Positions 54,920-64,000 of a DNA stretch of 64,000 nucleotides are shown here, in pieces. Source of the stretch: Alteromonas pelagimontana (lineage in GTDB: Bacteria; Pseudomonadota; Gammaproteobacteria; Enterobacterales; Alteromonadaceae); the NCBI RefSeq assembly GCF_002499975.2, contig NZ_CP052766.1:1612001-1676000 (forward strand), in the 5' to 3' direction. The notes beneath the pieces are model-generated. The model was not told where the DNA came from, did not search any database, and saw only the letters and a program-made list of their open reading frames with translations. The first letter of the stretch is position 1. Every line of letters begins with the position of its first letter. A program made the position numbers and the translations under genes.

Positions 54920-55024
54920 CATAAAAATATCGTTCACATTTCTCTTCAGCTAGAATTTATTGCTCGTCTTGCGCGATACGATAAGCAATACAACTTTCTT
55001 TAGTTACGAGCAGCGGAGGCTAAC

Positions 55025-55147
55025 TTGTCAAAACGGAAAATTACGCATACTAATTTATCGAAGCTAGGACTTATTAAGGGATTATCCGCCATCAGCGCAG
55101 CCCTTTGCTTTTTTACCGGAGGTTCACAACAACTGAACTACCTATAA
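55025..55147 (+). CDS. Possible 40-aa hydrophobic peptide
   Basis: A TTG-started frame with an excellent GCGGAGG site 6 bp upstream. It encodes a basic start (MSKRKITHTN) and a hydrophobic stretch (LIKGLSAISAALCFF), ending GGSQQLNYL. It is downstream of the peptide genes on the same strand, 157 bp after. A small membrane peptide such as an immunity factor, or a random frame, are both possible. Confidence 0.3.
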   Translation: MSKRKITHTNLSKLGLIKGLSAISAALCFFTGGSQQLNYL

Positions 55148-55531
55148 TCGTTTTAACTCTAGCGCTAACGCTCATAGTATATACCTGTTTGCTTAATCAA
55201 CTTTAGTGCAATGTCAGCGACATTTAGGTATATCTTCATCTGTAGTGGAAAATATTGATAGTTAATCGGGTGGCTTACAGTAAGTGTTCTCCTGATTTCG
55301 CATCAAGCTAAACCGGTTAAATTACTATGAAAAAGGGATTCTCCATCGTTTTCATCTCTACTTATGTTTAATAACAATGGGTTGCTTCAAAAGTGCTAGA
55401 CTACCTCCAGATACTAACAGTAGGATAGGTTGAAATTCGTCATATCTATCCCTAAGCATTTTTCTTGGCCTCTTATGAGTTTAGAAAAGTACAAACGCTA
55501 AAATATCAGGGATTTGCAAAAGAAGTCGCAC

Positions 55532-57751
55532 ATGCTGAGCACAACCGTACAACAAGCACTCGATGAAGTTAACGGAATACTGAGTGGTCATTCATCGCTG
55601 CTGGATGCGTATCAGGAGCTTGAGCCGATCATTCTGCAATTGTTCGATGCCAAACGCATGAGCATTTTTCAGCGGCGCAGTCAGCACCAGGATCTGGTGG
55701 CCCGTTTTAAAACTGGCGCAGAGACCATGGAAATTAAGGTTCCCATCAGTCCTTTATCCATTGCCGGTTATGTAGCGCTGTCTCAAAAGCCTCTGATGAT
55801 TTCAGACCCCTATGACACTCATGAATTGCAGAGTATTCACCCTCGTTTGCGATTTGCAGGTAAATTTGACCGAACTACCGCTTTCAAAACTCAAAACATT
55901 CTATGCGTGCCGGTAATGAACGCAGGGGTATTAATGGGCGTCATACAAATCATCAATAAGCAGGTGGGAGCTTTCAATGATACTGACCTGACCCTGGCTC
56001 GGGATCTAGCTGATATTTTAGGAAATAAATTTCGATATGAGCTGGGAGGTACAAATAACCCTTTTGATTTGTTACTTCATCATGGCATTCTTACCGAAAG
56101 GGTATTAAAAGAGCTTGTAGAAACCAGCCAGGACAATCGCCAGATAATCCAAAGGCTCATGTCTGAGCATCGACTCAGCGAAGCCCAGATCGGCAACTCC
56201 CTTTCTATTCACTTTCAGGTACCTTTTTTACCTTATTTACCCGATAAATATCACCTTTACCAAAGTGACAGCAGGCTGAACCTATCCTACTTAAAGCGTA
56301 ACTTTGTTGCCGTAATAGCAGATGTGCGTGACAAACCCATTGTACTTATGGCTGAGCCCAATAACGCTGCCTTACTAATGGAAATTGAAAGTGCCCTGGG
56401 CATTGATGTGTATGATATTGCTGTAGGTCTTCCCTCTCACATACTGCAGTATCTGGGGGAAGGGGGCGGCAATGGCGCGCCGGGCGAAATGAGCGAAATT
56501 CTCGATGAAATCGGCTTAGCGTCAGAAGATAAAGAAGAGATGCTTGATGAGCTTTCTGATGATGCCCCCGCCGTAGTACGATTGGTGAGCCGTATTTTGC
56601 ATGATGCCAAACGACTCAATGCTTCTGATATTCATATTGATCCTGAAAAGAACGCTCCTACGCGAGTGCGCATGCGAATTGATGGTGTCTGTCGGGACCT
56701 GAACCAGGTGCCAAACTCACATCATAGTGCCGTTATTGCCCGTATAAAAATAATGTCAAATCTGAACATTGCAGAAAAGCGAGTACCGCAAGATGGCAAG
56801 TTGGCATTTCGGATGGGCGGCCAGTTGGTTGAAGTGCGGGTGGCGACCATTCCCACAGTTGCGGGTGAAGGTGTGGTGATGCGTATTCTGGCATCAGGCG
56901 GCGCCATGCCTATTGAAAAGATGAATATTGCTCCGGCCAGCATGACGCGACTTGAACAAATGATAAAAAAACCACATGGCATTTTGTTAGTTGTAGGGCC
57001 TACCGGTTCTGGTAAAACAACCACCCTGCACGCGATATTAGGTTATTTAAACACGCCGGAGAAAAAGATTTGGACCGCCGAAGATCCGGTGGAAATTACC
57101 CAACCAGGTTTACAACAAGTCCAGGTAAGTCCGAAAATAGGATTTACTTTTGCCAATGCGCTGCGCGCCTTCCTACGGGCTGACCCTGACATTATTCTTA
57201 TTGGTGAGATGCGGGATAAAGAAACAGCCCATGCTGGTATTGAAGCATCCCTAACAGGCCACTTGGTCTTGTCTACACTTCATACGAATTCAGCGCCAGA
57301 AACTATTACCCGTTTATTGGACTTAGGATTAGATCCCGTCAACTTTTCCGATGCCTGTGTAGGCATTCTTGCGCAACGCTTGATTCGAACAATATGCGCA
57401 AAATGTAAGGAACCATATGAAGCCTCAGCTGAAGATATTTCTTTCATTGAGCGTCAGTATGGGAAGGAATTCATTGGCGAACTGCAGTTAGATACGCCCG
57501 TTATGCTCTATCGAGGAAAAGGTTGTGATGAGTGCGGCGGAACCGGCTACCGTGGCAGGACCGGGGTACATGAGTTGTTGGGTATGACGCCTGAACTGCG
57601 TTCTTTGGTATATAAGGAAGCCAGTGTTTCCGAAATGAAAAAGCAAGCCATGACTGACGGCATGCGCACGCTTGTGCAAGATGCCATTTATAAAGTCATA
57701 AAAGGAGACACCGATTTGGCACAAGTGCAGATCGTAGGCGGCGGAGATTAA
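55532..57751 (+). CDS. GspE/PilB-type secretion ATPase with N-terminal GAF domain
   Basis: A 739-aa ATPase of the type II secretion/type IV pilus family. Residues about 15-165 form a GAF domain (LEPIILQLFDAKRMSIFQRR ... ILCVPVMNAGVLMGVIQIIN), unusual in front of the T2SSE region. Then an N1/MshEN-like part (LLHHGILTERVLKELVET) and the ATPase domain: Walker A GPTGSGKTT with Lys495, Asp box, Walker B LRADPDIILIGEMRD, His box TGHLVLSTLHTN, and a zinc-type four-Cys motif (CAKC and CDECGGTGYRGRTG). No pilin, GspF or PilC genes lie nearby, so its partner system is elsewhere. GAF may sense a cyclic nucleotide or other small ligand; inferred. Start ATG 55532; TTG 55514 is possible. Confidence 0.88.
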   Translation: MLSTTVQQALDEVNGILSGHSSLLDAYQELEPIILQLFDAKRMSIFQRRSQHQDLVARFKTGAETMEIKVPISPLSIAGYVALSQKPLMISDPYDTHELQSIHPRLRFAGKFDRTTAFKTQNILCVPVMNAGVLMGVIQIINKQVGAFNDTDLTLARDLADILGNKFRYELGGTNNPFDLLLHHGILTERVLKELVETSQDNRQIIQRLMSEHRLSEAQIGNSLSIHFQVPFLPYLPDKYHLYQSDSRLNLSYLKRNFVAVIADVRDKPIVLMAEPNNAALLMEIESALGIDVYDIAVGLPSHILQYLGEGGGNGAPGEMSEILDEIGLASEDKEEMLDELSDDAPAVVRLVSRILHDAKRLNASDIHIDPEKNAPTRVRMRIDGVCRDLNQVPNSHHSAVIARIKIMSNLNIAEKRVPQDGKLAFRMGGQLVEVRVATIPTVAGEGVVMRILASGGAMPIEKMNIAPASMTRLEQMIKKPHGILLVVGPTGSGKTTTLHAILGYLNTPEKKIWTAEDPVEITQPGLQQVQVSPKIGFTFANALRAFLRADPDIILIGEMRDKETAHAGIEASLTGHLVLSTLHTNSAPETITRLLDLGLDPVNFSDACVGILAQRLIRTICAKCKEPYEASAEDISFIERQYGKEFIGELQLDTPVMLYRGKGCDECGGTGYRGRTGVHELLGMTPELRSLVYKEASVSEMKKQAMTDGMRTLVQDAIYKVIKGDTDLAQVQIVGGGD

Positions 57752-58231
57752 AATTACTGTACCGAGACGCCTAAACACGTACTTACTCAGCAGGAGCCTT
57801 TTGCCTTGCTGACAAATAATTCTACGCTGCCATGGTGACGCCAGAATGCCACTGGTAAAGCTTCAGGAAACTGGATGCCAGTATCCGAAGGGATGAAAAA
57901 ACGCTACCGGCGCAGCCTCTTCAAATAGACGATTAGTACAGTCGATGTAAAAGGCGGCCCAGTTTATTGACCGCTATTATAATTAAAAACTATTCCCATC
58001 GAAGCAATTAGCGTTTCCAGCGGCTATGAGGAAATGCTCGGCCTACTTCGATAGCTGCTCAAAAGACATTTGATCAACGTGATGATGCGGGCAGAACAAC
58101 ATGACTTATGCCGCACTCCCGCCCTCGCAAGGTTGAAGATGTTTACTTCTATCAATCACACGCCACGCTGCACAAACTCTATTGCACCTATCGCGCCTGG
58201 CTCAACAGGCGAGTGACACCAATCGCTATAG
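57752..58231. other. Intergenic region between convergent genes
   Basis: 480 bp between the ATPase gene (+) and the CBM9-like gene (-). Includes an inverted repeat CAGCAGGAGCC...GCCTTGCTG near 57790-57812, perhaps a terminator. No convincing gene; a 47-codon frame at 58108-58251 overlaps the CBM9 gene end and is not supported. Confidence 0.35.
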
Positions 58232-58984
58232 TTAAGGCTTCACCAGAGTAAGTTTTCCAAATACGGAAGCATCAATATAGCCACGATTCATATCGCCATT
58301 TACTGGTTCAATGGCGTGGGAGCCGACGAAATGTTCGCGTTCAGCGCTGCCGTCGTTATCACAATAGGCCACCATAAAACCCAATGTTTTATTCTCTGAT
58401 AACACCACAGGTTTCCCCGGTTTTGACATTGAATAGCTATCTGGATAAACCTTTATTGCCACTTCCCAGGTTAAGGGGAAAGGAGCCTCATCGCTACGTG
58501 TCCACACACTTTTAACATGATCATTTAATAACACCACTTGCTCTTTTTCGGAGGTGTTATTACCGAAATCTGCCACATTACCATCTAAAGCAACGTGATA
58601 AGCGAAGGCATTGTAACTGTGTAAGTGGTTGCCACCTGAAGTATCCTCATCCAGAAAAATCTCTAGCGTGTCATCATCCCAGTACTGGACCTTTGGATTA
58701 GGATGCGTATCTTCCAGTTTATCGTCAACTATCTCTACTAGCAGGTACAACTGCCCTTGATCCCAGGCAGCTTTATAACGTCCTGAAAAATCCTGAGGAG
58801 TGGGCTTTTCACCTACCATTAACTGATCAATTGGATGCCATTCAGCCTTTGCCCAAACTGCTTCATTACCTTTACCATCAATGGTAACGGGCGATGCGGA
58901 GAAAATTGCATTTTCTGCCTGAGCTGAAGCGCTTAAACAACTGAGCATCGCTAAAGAGCTCAGCAGCTTTTTTTGTAAGATCAT
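58232..58984 (-). CDS. CBM9-like sugar-binding exported protein
   Basis: A 250-aa protein: signal peptide (LLSSLAMLSCLSASAQA) followed by one carbohydrate-binding module family 9-like domain. Indicators are the opening ITIDGKGNEAVWAKAEWHPI (SPVTIDGKGNEAVWAKA), GRYKAAWDQGQLYLLVEIVD, the metal-site YWDDDTLEIFLDED and the closing DGSAEREHFVGSHAIEP. CBM9 proteins bind the reducing ends of sugars such as cellulose and xylan. Standing alone without a catalytic domain, it may be a secreted or periplasmic binding protein. It is on the same strand as the sensor kinase gene at 60434, with the coiled-coil gene in between on the other strand. Confidence 0.78.
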   Translation of the reverse strand: MILQKKLLSSLAMLSCLSASAQAENAIFSASPVTIDGKGNEAVWAKAEWHPIDQLMVGEKPTPQDFSGRYKAAWDQGQLYLLVEIVDDKLEDTHPNPKVQYWDDDTLEIFLDEDTSGGNHLHSYNAFAYHVALDGNVADFGNNTSEKEQVVLLNDHVKSVWTRSDEAPFPLTWEVAIKVYPDSYSMSKPGKPVVLSENKTLGFMVAYCDNDGSAEREHFVGSHAIEPVNGDMNRGYIDASVFGKLTLVKP

Positions 58985-59269
58985 AATAAAACCCTGTTCG
59001 TATCTGGATACCGATTGCGTATTATTGTGTAAAAATTACACATTCTATAACGGTAGTCACAGGCACCTTTCAAGCCTCTTTCTGACACCGCCTAAAATGC
59101 AGGCTACCACTGAAGGGTAACCCTTTGCTATTAAAAATGTTTTTCCCGTGAATTCTGCTTCTTGTGTAAGAAGCCGTGTACTAGAAGGTGTGGCGCCAAT
59201 GTTGCAACCTCAAGAAGATGAAATACCCCAAGCACCTCTCCTGTGTGTTTGATATGTAAGGAGCCAAAT

Positions 59270-60352
59270 ATGACAATTGGTCAGTTACCTGCAAATGCTC
59301 TGGCAGAAATTCGGACAATTAGGAACCAATCAGGTGATTTTGTTACTGAATCTTCTGGCGTTAGAACTTCTCCCCAGGAAGCACAACCTGTGACCGATCA
59401 CTCAAACCAGCAAGGGTTGCGGGAAGAGACTTTGCAACAGCGGTTGGAGCGCCTTCGAGAGCAACAAGCGCTTCGCCAGGAAGAGCGCGCTCAGGCTCAA
59501 CAACAAGCGCGGGAGCAGTTACAGGAGCGGATTGACGAGCAAGTGTCGAATAGGGAAGAAAGGCAGCAGGAACGAGCTGAACGCACTGACAGTCGAGTAG
59601 AGAATAGACGAGAGCGTGTTCAGGAGCAGATTGAGCAACGTGAGACGCGTCAAGCTGAGCGGACAGAAAATATTGAAGAGCAGGAGCGTGCGCGAGAAGC
59701 ACGCGTTCGTGAAGAAATTGAACAACGTGAAGATCGCCAAGAGGAGCGAGTTGAGCGGCGGGAAGAAGAAGAACAACGTCGTGAAACGCGGATAAGAGAA
59801 GAAATCGAAGCCAGAGAGCAGCGCCAGAGGGAACTCGCAGAGGAAATTCGCGAGCGAGAAGAACTACAGCAACGCCAACGGGAAGCTGACCTGGAGCAAC
59901 AAGAGTTATATGCTGAACGACGTGCCGAGGCAGAGCAACAAGAACAAATAAACGAAGAGGCTGACGCGAGAGCTGAAGCGGGCGCTGATGTCGTTTCACA
60001 AAATGCCGATACCCTTGCTACTCAAACGAGCCCTACGTTGCAACAACAGCAGGCATTAGCGGAAGCAGAGCAGGAAGAGGCTCGTTTAGCGGCGTTAAGA
60101 GCAGAGAACCCTGTTGAAGTGGATACAACAGAGGAACTTATTGAGGTATTGCGCGAAGAAGCCGAGGTATTACAAAACCTTATCGACGCACAAAACGCGT
60201 TAGCAGAGGAAAACGGGGCGGAGGATTGGAATTCGGAGCTGCGTACGGTTCAGGATGAACTTCAGCAGGAAGTGGCAAGAGATGCTCGGCGTTTACAAAA
60301 TGGTCAGCCTGCATCTGCCCGATTAGGCAATTTTATCGATGCGATAAGTTAG
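59270..60352 (+). CDS. Glu/Gln/Arg-rich long-helix protein
   Basis: A 360-aa protein of low complexity. After a short N-terminal part (TIGQLPANALAEIRTI), residues 60-230 are nearly all Glu, Gln, Arg and Ala, in repeats such as REEIEQREDRQEERVERREE; this gives a single long charged helix or coiled coil. A more mixed C-terminal region follows (TTEELIEVLREEAEVLQNLI, LGNFIDAIS). There is no signal peptide or membrane segment. ATG 59270 has TAAGGAG upstream; the earlier in-frame ATG 59243 has none. The codon choice keeps the opposite strand open, giving a false frame there. Role unknown; a spacer or scaffold is possible. Confidence 0.7.
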   Translation: MTIGQLPANALAEIRTIRNQSGDFVTESSGVRTSPQEAQPVTDHSNQQGLREETLQQRLERLREQQALRQEERAQAQQQAREQLQERIDEQVSNREERQQERAERTDSRVENRRERVQEQIEQRETRQAERTENIEEQERAREARVREEIEQREDRQEERVERREEEEQRRETRIREEIEAREQRQRELAEEIREREELQQRQREADLEQQELYAERRAEAEQQEQINEEADARAEAGADVVSQNADTLATQTSPTLQQQQALAEAEQEEARLAALRAENPVEVDTTEELIEVLREEAEVLQNLIDAQNALAEENGAEDWNSELRTVQDELQQEVARDARRLQNGQPASARLGNFIDAIS

Positions 60353-60433
60353 CCTTCGGGCAAGTTGTCAGCCCGGGTCGCTTTCTTTCTTATTGAGGTC
60401 GAGGAACGCCAAAATATATTAGCTGAATCGCAG

Positions 60434-63400
60434 CTACACAGAATCTGTTACAGGTTCACCGATCTTCACGGAGCCTTTTTCCCCGCTTTCCAGAAACTGA
60501 GTAGGCGTAGCTCCATAGGCCTCTTTAAAGCAGCTACTGAAATACGAGGGCGAACTAAAGCCGACATCATAAGCTACCTGAGTGATTTGGGTTCCGTTCA
60601 GAAGCATTGCTTTCGCCTTTTTTAGTCTATATTGTTTGAGATAATCAACAAAAGTGAGATCGAACATCGCATCCATCTTGCGATGAAGCTGCCGACCGCT
60701 CATTGCCATTAATTCCGAAGCTTTTGTCCGGTTAAAGCCCTCTTCCATATAATGGGCTTCCAAAAGACCAGATAGCTTTACATAAAACGACTGATCTTTT
60801 TCGTTAGCGAAGTCGGGCAATTTTTCATTTTCTTCGCAGTCAGTTGCAGAATTTCCTATTTGTTCACAGAGACTTTTTGTAATCGTATTTCGAAGAGATA
60901 ATAAGTTCTGCACGCGGAGCTTCAACTCCCTCTTTTCCACCGGCTTTGTGAGGTAGCAATCCACATCTGCTACCAGACTTTCGGTGAGGGTTTTGCTGTC
61001 GCCTCTTGCGGTCAACAGTACTATTGGAATATGGGAGATAACGTCGTGCTCACGCACCGCTTTCGCTAATTCAAGCCCATCCATTTTCGGCATCATAAAG
61101 TCAGTGACAATTAAGTTTGGAACAATGGCTCTAGCCACTTCCAGAGCATGTTTACCATCTTTGGCAGTGGCACACCTATAATCAGTTCGCAAGACATCAT
61201 GAAGATAAGCACGCATCTCCGCATTGTCTTCTACTATTAATACAACCGGCTTGGAAGAGCCAGCGTCAAATTCGGTCACGTCGACATCAGGTTCTTCATT
61301 TTCTTCAACAATAGGGATTATCGGTGCAAGTGATTGTAAGATGGGTGACTCGGTTTCAAACATGGGTAAATGAACAGTAAAACGACTCCCCTGCTGCGGT
61401 TGACTTTTTACCGACACCCAACCGCCGTTGGCAAGAACCCTTTCTTTAACTACCGCCAGCCCTATCCCCACACCATCTTCATCGCCTACGTTTTGCAACC
61501 GGGTAAAGCGATTAAATACAGTTTTCACCTCTTCCTCAGTCATTCCAACGCCATTATCCGACACTGTGATAACAAGATGGAGTTCGCTACAAGATACCTT
61601 TACAGAAATTCGCCCGCCTTCAGCGGTATACTTCACTGCGTTTGAAACCAGATTAAACAGAATCCTTTCCAGCGAATCCTGTAGTAAATGAATGGTGCCA
61701 TGGCCAGATGTTGTATAGGAAAAGGACTGTTGTTTAAGATCCGCCAGAGTCTTGACGTTGGCTATAATCGCGGGCAACGTGGTATCTAGGTCATAAGCTT
61801 GTTTGGGTAATTCTTTTATAGTTTCTAGCCGTTCAATTTCAAGCAGTTGGTTTACCAAACTTTGCAAGCGTTTAGCGTTGCGTGCAATCAAATCTATACG
61901 CTCCAGATTACCTGCATCATCTGGACTTTCTTTAATTTGCTCAAGCGGACCAATAATCAAAGATAGTGGCGTTCGCAATTCATGAGAAACATTGGTGAAT
62001 AGAGTTTGTTTGCGTTGTAAAATACGTTTTATAGAGGAGTTGCTATCCTCGAGCGCCACCTGTTTTTCATTTACCATTCCTGATAAACGGGAGCCCTGTA
62101 TAGCAATAGAACCCTTGTACCGGCGGTAACAAAACACCAAAAACAACAAAAAGACAGTGCCATAAATAGCAAAGGCTTGCCAGGTCAACCAGAAAGGCGG
62201 TAGTACCCGTATCTTCAACGAAGATACAGGCTGCTCCGCCTTACTACGAGGATCCACTACTCTTGCCTGGAATTCGTAATTACCGGGGGATAAGGAGGAA
62301 TATACGATTTTAGGATGTGATGATTCTGCTTGAATCCATTCATCATTAAGACCTTTAAGTCTGTATTCAGTAGAAAGATAATTTCGTTGCAGATAATTTG
62401 TCACCGTTAACCCGATTTCAAAAATAAACTCCGAATATTCTACAATTAACTCTTCATCTCTTTCTATCGCCTCATAGAGCCTCTTATTAAATGGTACGAT
62501 GATATTTCTCTTATCATCAAACGCGCTAAAATAATTTAAAGTTACGAAACTCTTCTGTGCTTTATAGCTCTCAACCGCCTGAATAAACTTTTTATTGTCT
62601 AAAATATAATTGAAGTTATCCCCGATAACGACTGTATATTTATTTGAGCCTACTAATCCATTGTATTCAAAATCAAAATCTTTAATGCCAAAGGTAGACC
62701 CGACTTCGAAAATTTCGTTTCCTGCCTCATCTATTGTAAATAGCCCAGAATTAGTAGATACAAGAAACCGATTTGCGCCCAGCTTGCTAAAGCCACGTAT
62801 ATAATCTGAATCAATTTTTTCTATATCCACAATTTTTCTATCAAGCTTGGATTGACGTTTCAACCCAGAGCCAGAAGTACAAAACCAGTAAAATCCTTCC
62901 CCATCATCAAATAGACACGTGAAAGCACTGAGGTTAAAGGGATAATTTTCGGTAATTTTTCTAAATTTTCCTGCCGGACTTAGAGCATAAACTCCAACAG
63001 CATTTACACCGATAGCCAGATCTCCACTTTCTAAAATATCTAAGGACGAGACACCTCCGGAGAGAAAAACTTTATTGTAGGCGTTTGAAGAAGAAATAAG
63101 AAAATCTCCACTTCCAGTTTCCACAGCCAAGTACATTTCGCCATCTTCATTTTCTTCAGCATCCAAGACCGATGTAAAATCAGTTACACCAAAAGGAATA
63201 GAATATTTATCTATAATACGCCCCTCAGTCAAACTTACGACATATACCTCACCTTCTTCACTAACTACCGTTGTAATCTCTTTTGAAGCTTTTGCAATTA
63301 ATAATCGTGATTTCGTATCTGTCCGGATCTTACGAGAGCTTCTTGATTTAATATTGTATAATCCTACTTCGGCATCTGAGGTATAAATAAATTCTTCGTC

Positions 63401-64000
63401 GTTAACAAATTTAGCTTCTTTTATATTTTTTTTAAAAATTTCGCCTAAGTGGTCCATGAAAGAAACTGCAGAAGTGGTAATCGGTAAGATAACAAGACCT
63501 TTTTGAGAATCTAGAGCAAAGAGATTGCCAATATCATCAAATATAAACTCTGTGGTAATTTGAACTGATTCGCCTGCTAAAGTAGGGTAGAGAAGATGAG
63601 GAGACGTGAAAGTTTCCTTTTCAATATTTACCTCATAGAGTTTTTCTGCCGAAACCCATAATTTTCCGTTCGGATTTCTCTTTATATTATTTATTTCATC
63701 TTCTGTTCGCGGTTTAGATGTACCTTTTCCTCTCCTGGAGATCGTTTTCGTTTGGTAATTATCTCTCCGAATTATAGTTAAGCCTATATCTGTTCCAATA
63801 TATATCTTATCTTTCTCTACATAAATGGCAGAAAGTTCTTTAGCGTTCTTGAAATATTTATTTTTTTTAAGTAAAGTCCAGGAGCGGCTGGTAAGCGATA
63901 GTGAATAAACACCAGCATTAGAATCTATCCACCACAAAACATTTTCGTCCTGATCCATCTGGATAGCCATTACAGTTCCGTTTACGTGAACCCCGAGAGA
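60434..64000 (-). CDS. Hybrid two-component sensor/regulator, N-terminus outside window
   Basis: A large one-protein signalling system (1188 residues visible, frame open to the right edge, so the true start lies beyond). From N to C: two-component regulator propeller repeats (about 500 aa), a Y_Y_Y domain (YRLKGLNDEWIQAESSHPKI, SPGNYEFQARVVDP), one membrane helix (WQAFAIYGTVFLLFLVFCY), HisKA with the His in NVSHELRTPLS (codon near 61982), HATPase (NAVKYTAEGG, DNGVGMTEEEV), a receiver domain (LIVEDNAEMRAYL, VTDFMMPKMDG) and an AraC-type HTH (RLKKAKAMLLNGTQITQVAY, FSSPSYFSSCFKEAYG). This is the HTCS type that senses glycan fragments and activates polysaccharide-use genes. The CBM9-like protein nearby fits such a role. 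Confidence 0.92.
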   Translation of the reverse strand, partial: SLGVHVNGTVMAIQMDQDENVLWWIDSNAGVYSLSLTSRSWTLLKKNKYFKNAKELSAIYVEKDKIYIGTDIGLTIIRRDNYQTKTISRRGKGTSKPRTEDEINNIKRNPNGKLWVSAEKLYEVNIEKETFTSPHLLYPTLAGESVQITTEFIFDDIGNLFALDSQKGLVILPITTSAVSFMDHLGEIFKKNIKEAKFVNDEEFIYTSDAEVGLYNIKSRSSRKIRTDTKSRLLIAKASKEITTVVSEEGEVYVVSLTEGRIIDKYSIPFGVTDFTSVLDAEENEDGEMYLAVETGSGDFLISSSNAYNKVFLSGGVSSLDILESGDLAIGVNAVGVYALSPAGKFRKITENYPFNLSAFTCLFDDGEGFYWFCTSGSGLKRQSKLDRKIVDIEKIDSDYIRGFSKLGANRFLVSTNSGLFTIDEAGNEIFEVGSTFGIKDFDFEYNGLVGSNKYTVVIGDNFNYILDNKKFIQAVESYKAQKSFVTLNYFSAFDDKRNIIVPFNKRLYEAIERDEELIVEYSEFIFEIGLTVTNYLQRNYLSTEYRLKGLNDEWIQAESSHPKIVYSSLSPGNYEFQARVVDPRSKAEQPVSSLKIRVLPPFWLTWQAFAIYGTVFLLFLVFCYRRYKGSIAIQGSRLSGMVNEKQVALEDSNSSIKRILQRKQTLFTNVSHELRTPLSLIIGPLEQIKESPDDAGNLERIDLIARNAKRLQSLVNQLLEIERLETIKELPKQAYDLDTTLPAIIANVKTLADLKQQSFSYTTSGHGTIHLLQDSLERILFNLVSNAVKYTAEGGRISVKVSCSELHLVITVSDNGVGMTEEEVKTVFNRFTRLQNVGDEDGVGIGLAVVKERVLANGGWVSVKSQPQQGSRFTVHLPMFETESPILQSLAPIIPIVEENEEPDVDVTEFDAGSSKPVVLIVEDNAEMRAYLHDVLRTDYRCATAKDGKHALEVARAIVPNLIVTDFMMPKMDGLELAKAVREHDVISHIPIVLLTARGDSKTLTESLVADVDCYLTKPVEKRELKLRVQNLLSLRNTITKSLCEQIGNSATDCEENEKLPDFANEKDQSFYVKLSGLLEAHYMEEGFNRTKASELMAMSGRQLHRKMDAMFDLTFVDYLKQYRLKKAKAMLLNGTQITQVAYDVGFSSPSYFSSCFKEAYGATPTQFLESGEKGSVKIGEPVTDSV

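Larger units (their letters stand above)
54869..55531. other. Intergenic region between the peptide locus and gspE-like gene
   Basis: 663 bp, AT-rich. Apart from the short hairpin and the possible 40-codon frame at 55025, no gene or repeat is supported. It must hold the promoter of the ATPase gene. Confidence 0.4.

Noticed and set aside
58108..58251. 47-codon frame with SRPRKVEDVYFYQ, considered as a transposase remnant
   Set aside because: It runs into the CBM9-like gene on the other strand and has no ribosome-binding site or clear family match.
59361..59999. 212-codon open frame opposite the coiled-coil gene
   Set aside because: It mirrors the GAG/CAG/CGT-rich repeats of the real gene; Leu/Val-rich composition is an artefact of reversed Glu/Gln codons.

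Overview
This window is a chromosomal segment of a marine-type gammaproteobacterium, most likely an Alteromonadales member related to Alteromonas. That placement is an inference from gene content: a full-length S10 ribosomal operon, a class I polyhydroxyalkanoate (PHA) locus, PBP1B, HrpB, WaaA, a hybrid two-component regulator of the sugar-sensing type, and many short stop-adjacent repeats. No tRNA, rRNA gene, CRISPR array or prophage was seen.

Layout. 1-3.3 kb: end of a surface-sugar cassette (two CgeB-like glycosyltransferases, a methyltransferase, a small acidic protein). 3.6-8.3 kb: stress and envelope genes (DUF421 protein, Cys-rich copper-binding protein, SDR oxidoreductase, DUF808 membrane protein, an exported small protein with a 36-aa membrane peptide). 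8.7-19.3 kb: mrcB, then the PHA locus: DUF6489 protein, phaC synthase, DUF4168 protein, phaR regulator, two phasins, phaZ depolymerase, a lytic transglycosylase and phaB reductase. Three perfect 15-bp palindromes between phaR and the first phasin look like PhaR operators. 19.5-33.8 kb: hrpB, thpR, purU, ygjV, an M3 peptidase lipoprotein, a chemotaxis receptor, a beta-propeller-like lipoprotein, a VWA protein with a possible sorting tail, and a cation/proton antiporter. 34-39.7 kb: envelope glycan genes (waaA, GT4, GT9, Wzi-like barrel). 40-47.5 kb: MscS channel, Ca/Na exchanger, TauE-like transporter, DUF202 protein and a GH9 glycosidase. 48-53.2 kb: the eleven-gene S10 operon on the minus strand, with its own promoter, a probable L4-type attenuator and a strong terminator after rpsQ, standing alone without spc or str operon neighbours. 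53.3-55.2 kb: a small accessory island. 55.5-64 kb: a GAF-GspE ATPase, a CBM9-like protein, a Glu/Arg/Gln-rich coiled-coil protein and a 3'-complete but 5'-truncated hybrid sensor kinase.

The most notable discovery is in the accessory island. An IS5-family element (53661-54537) flanked by CTAG duplications interrupts a tiny gene. Removing the element and one CTAG restores a 54-codon frame with a double-glycine leader, directly followed by an intact second double-glycine peptide gene. Both leaders fit LSxxEIxxVxGG. This looks like a two-peptide bacteriocin (microcin-like) locus broken by transposition.

A second discovery is a family of MITE-like elements with two distinct ends, each leading into a nested hairpin. 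There are two complete copies (in opposite orientation) and six fragments, several beginning at or just after stop codons. Differences between two copies keep base pairing in one hairpin, which suggests that the structure is selected or functionally important for mobility.
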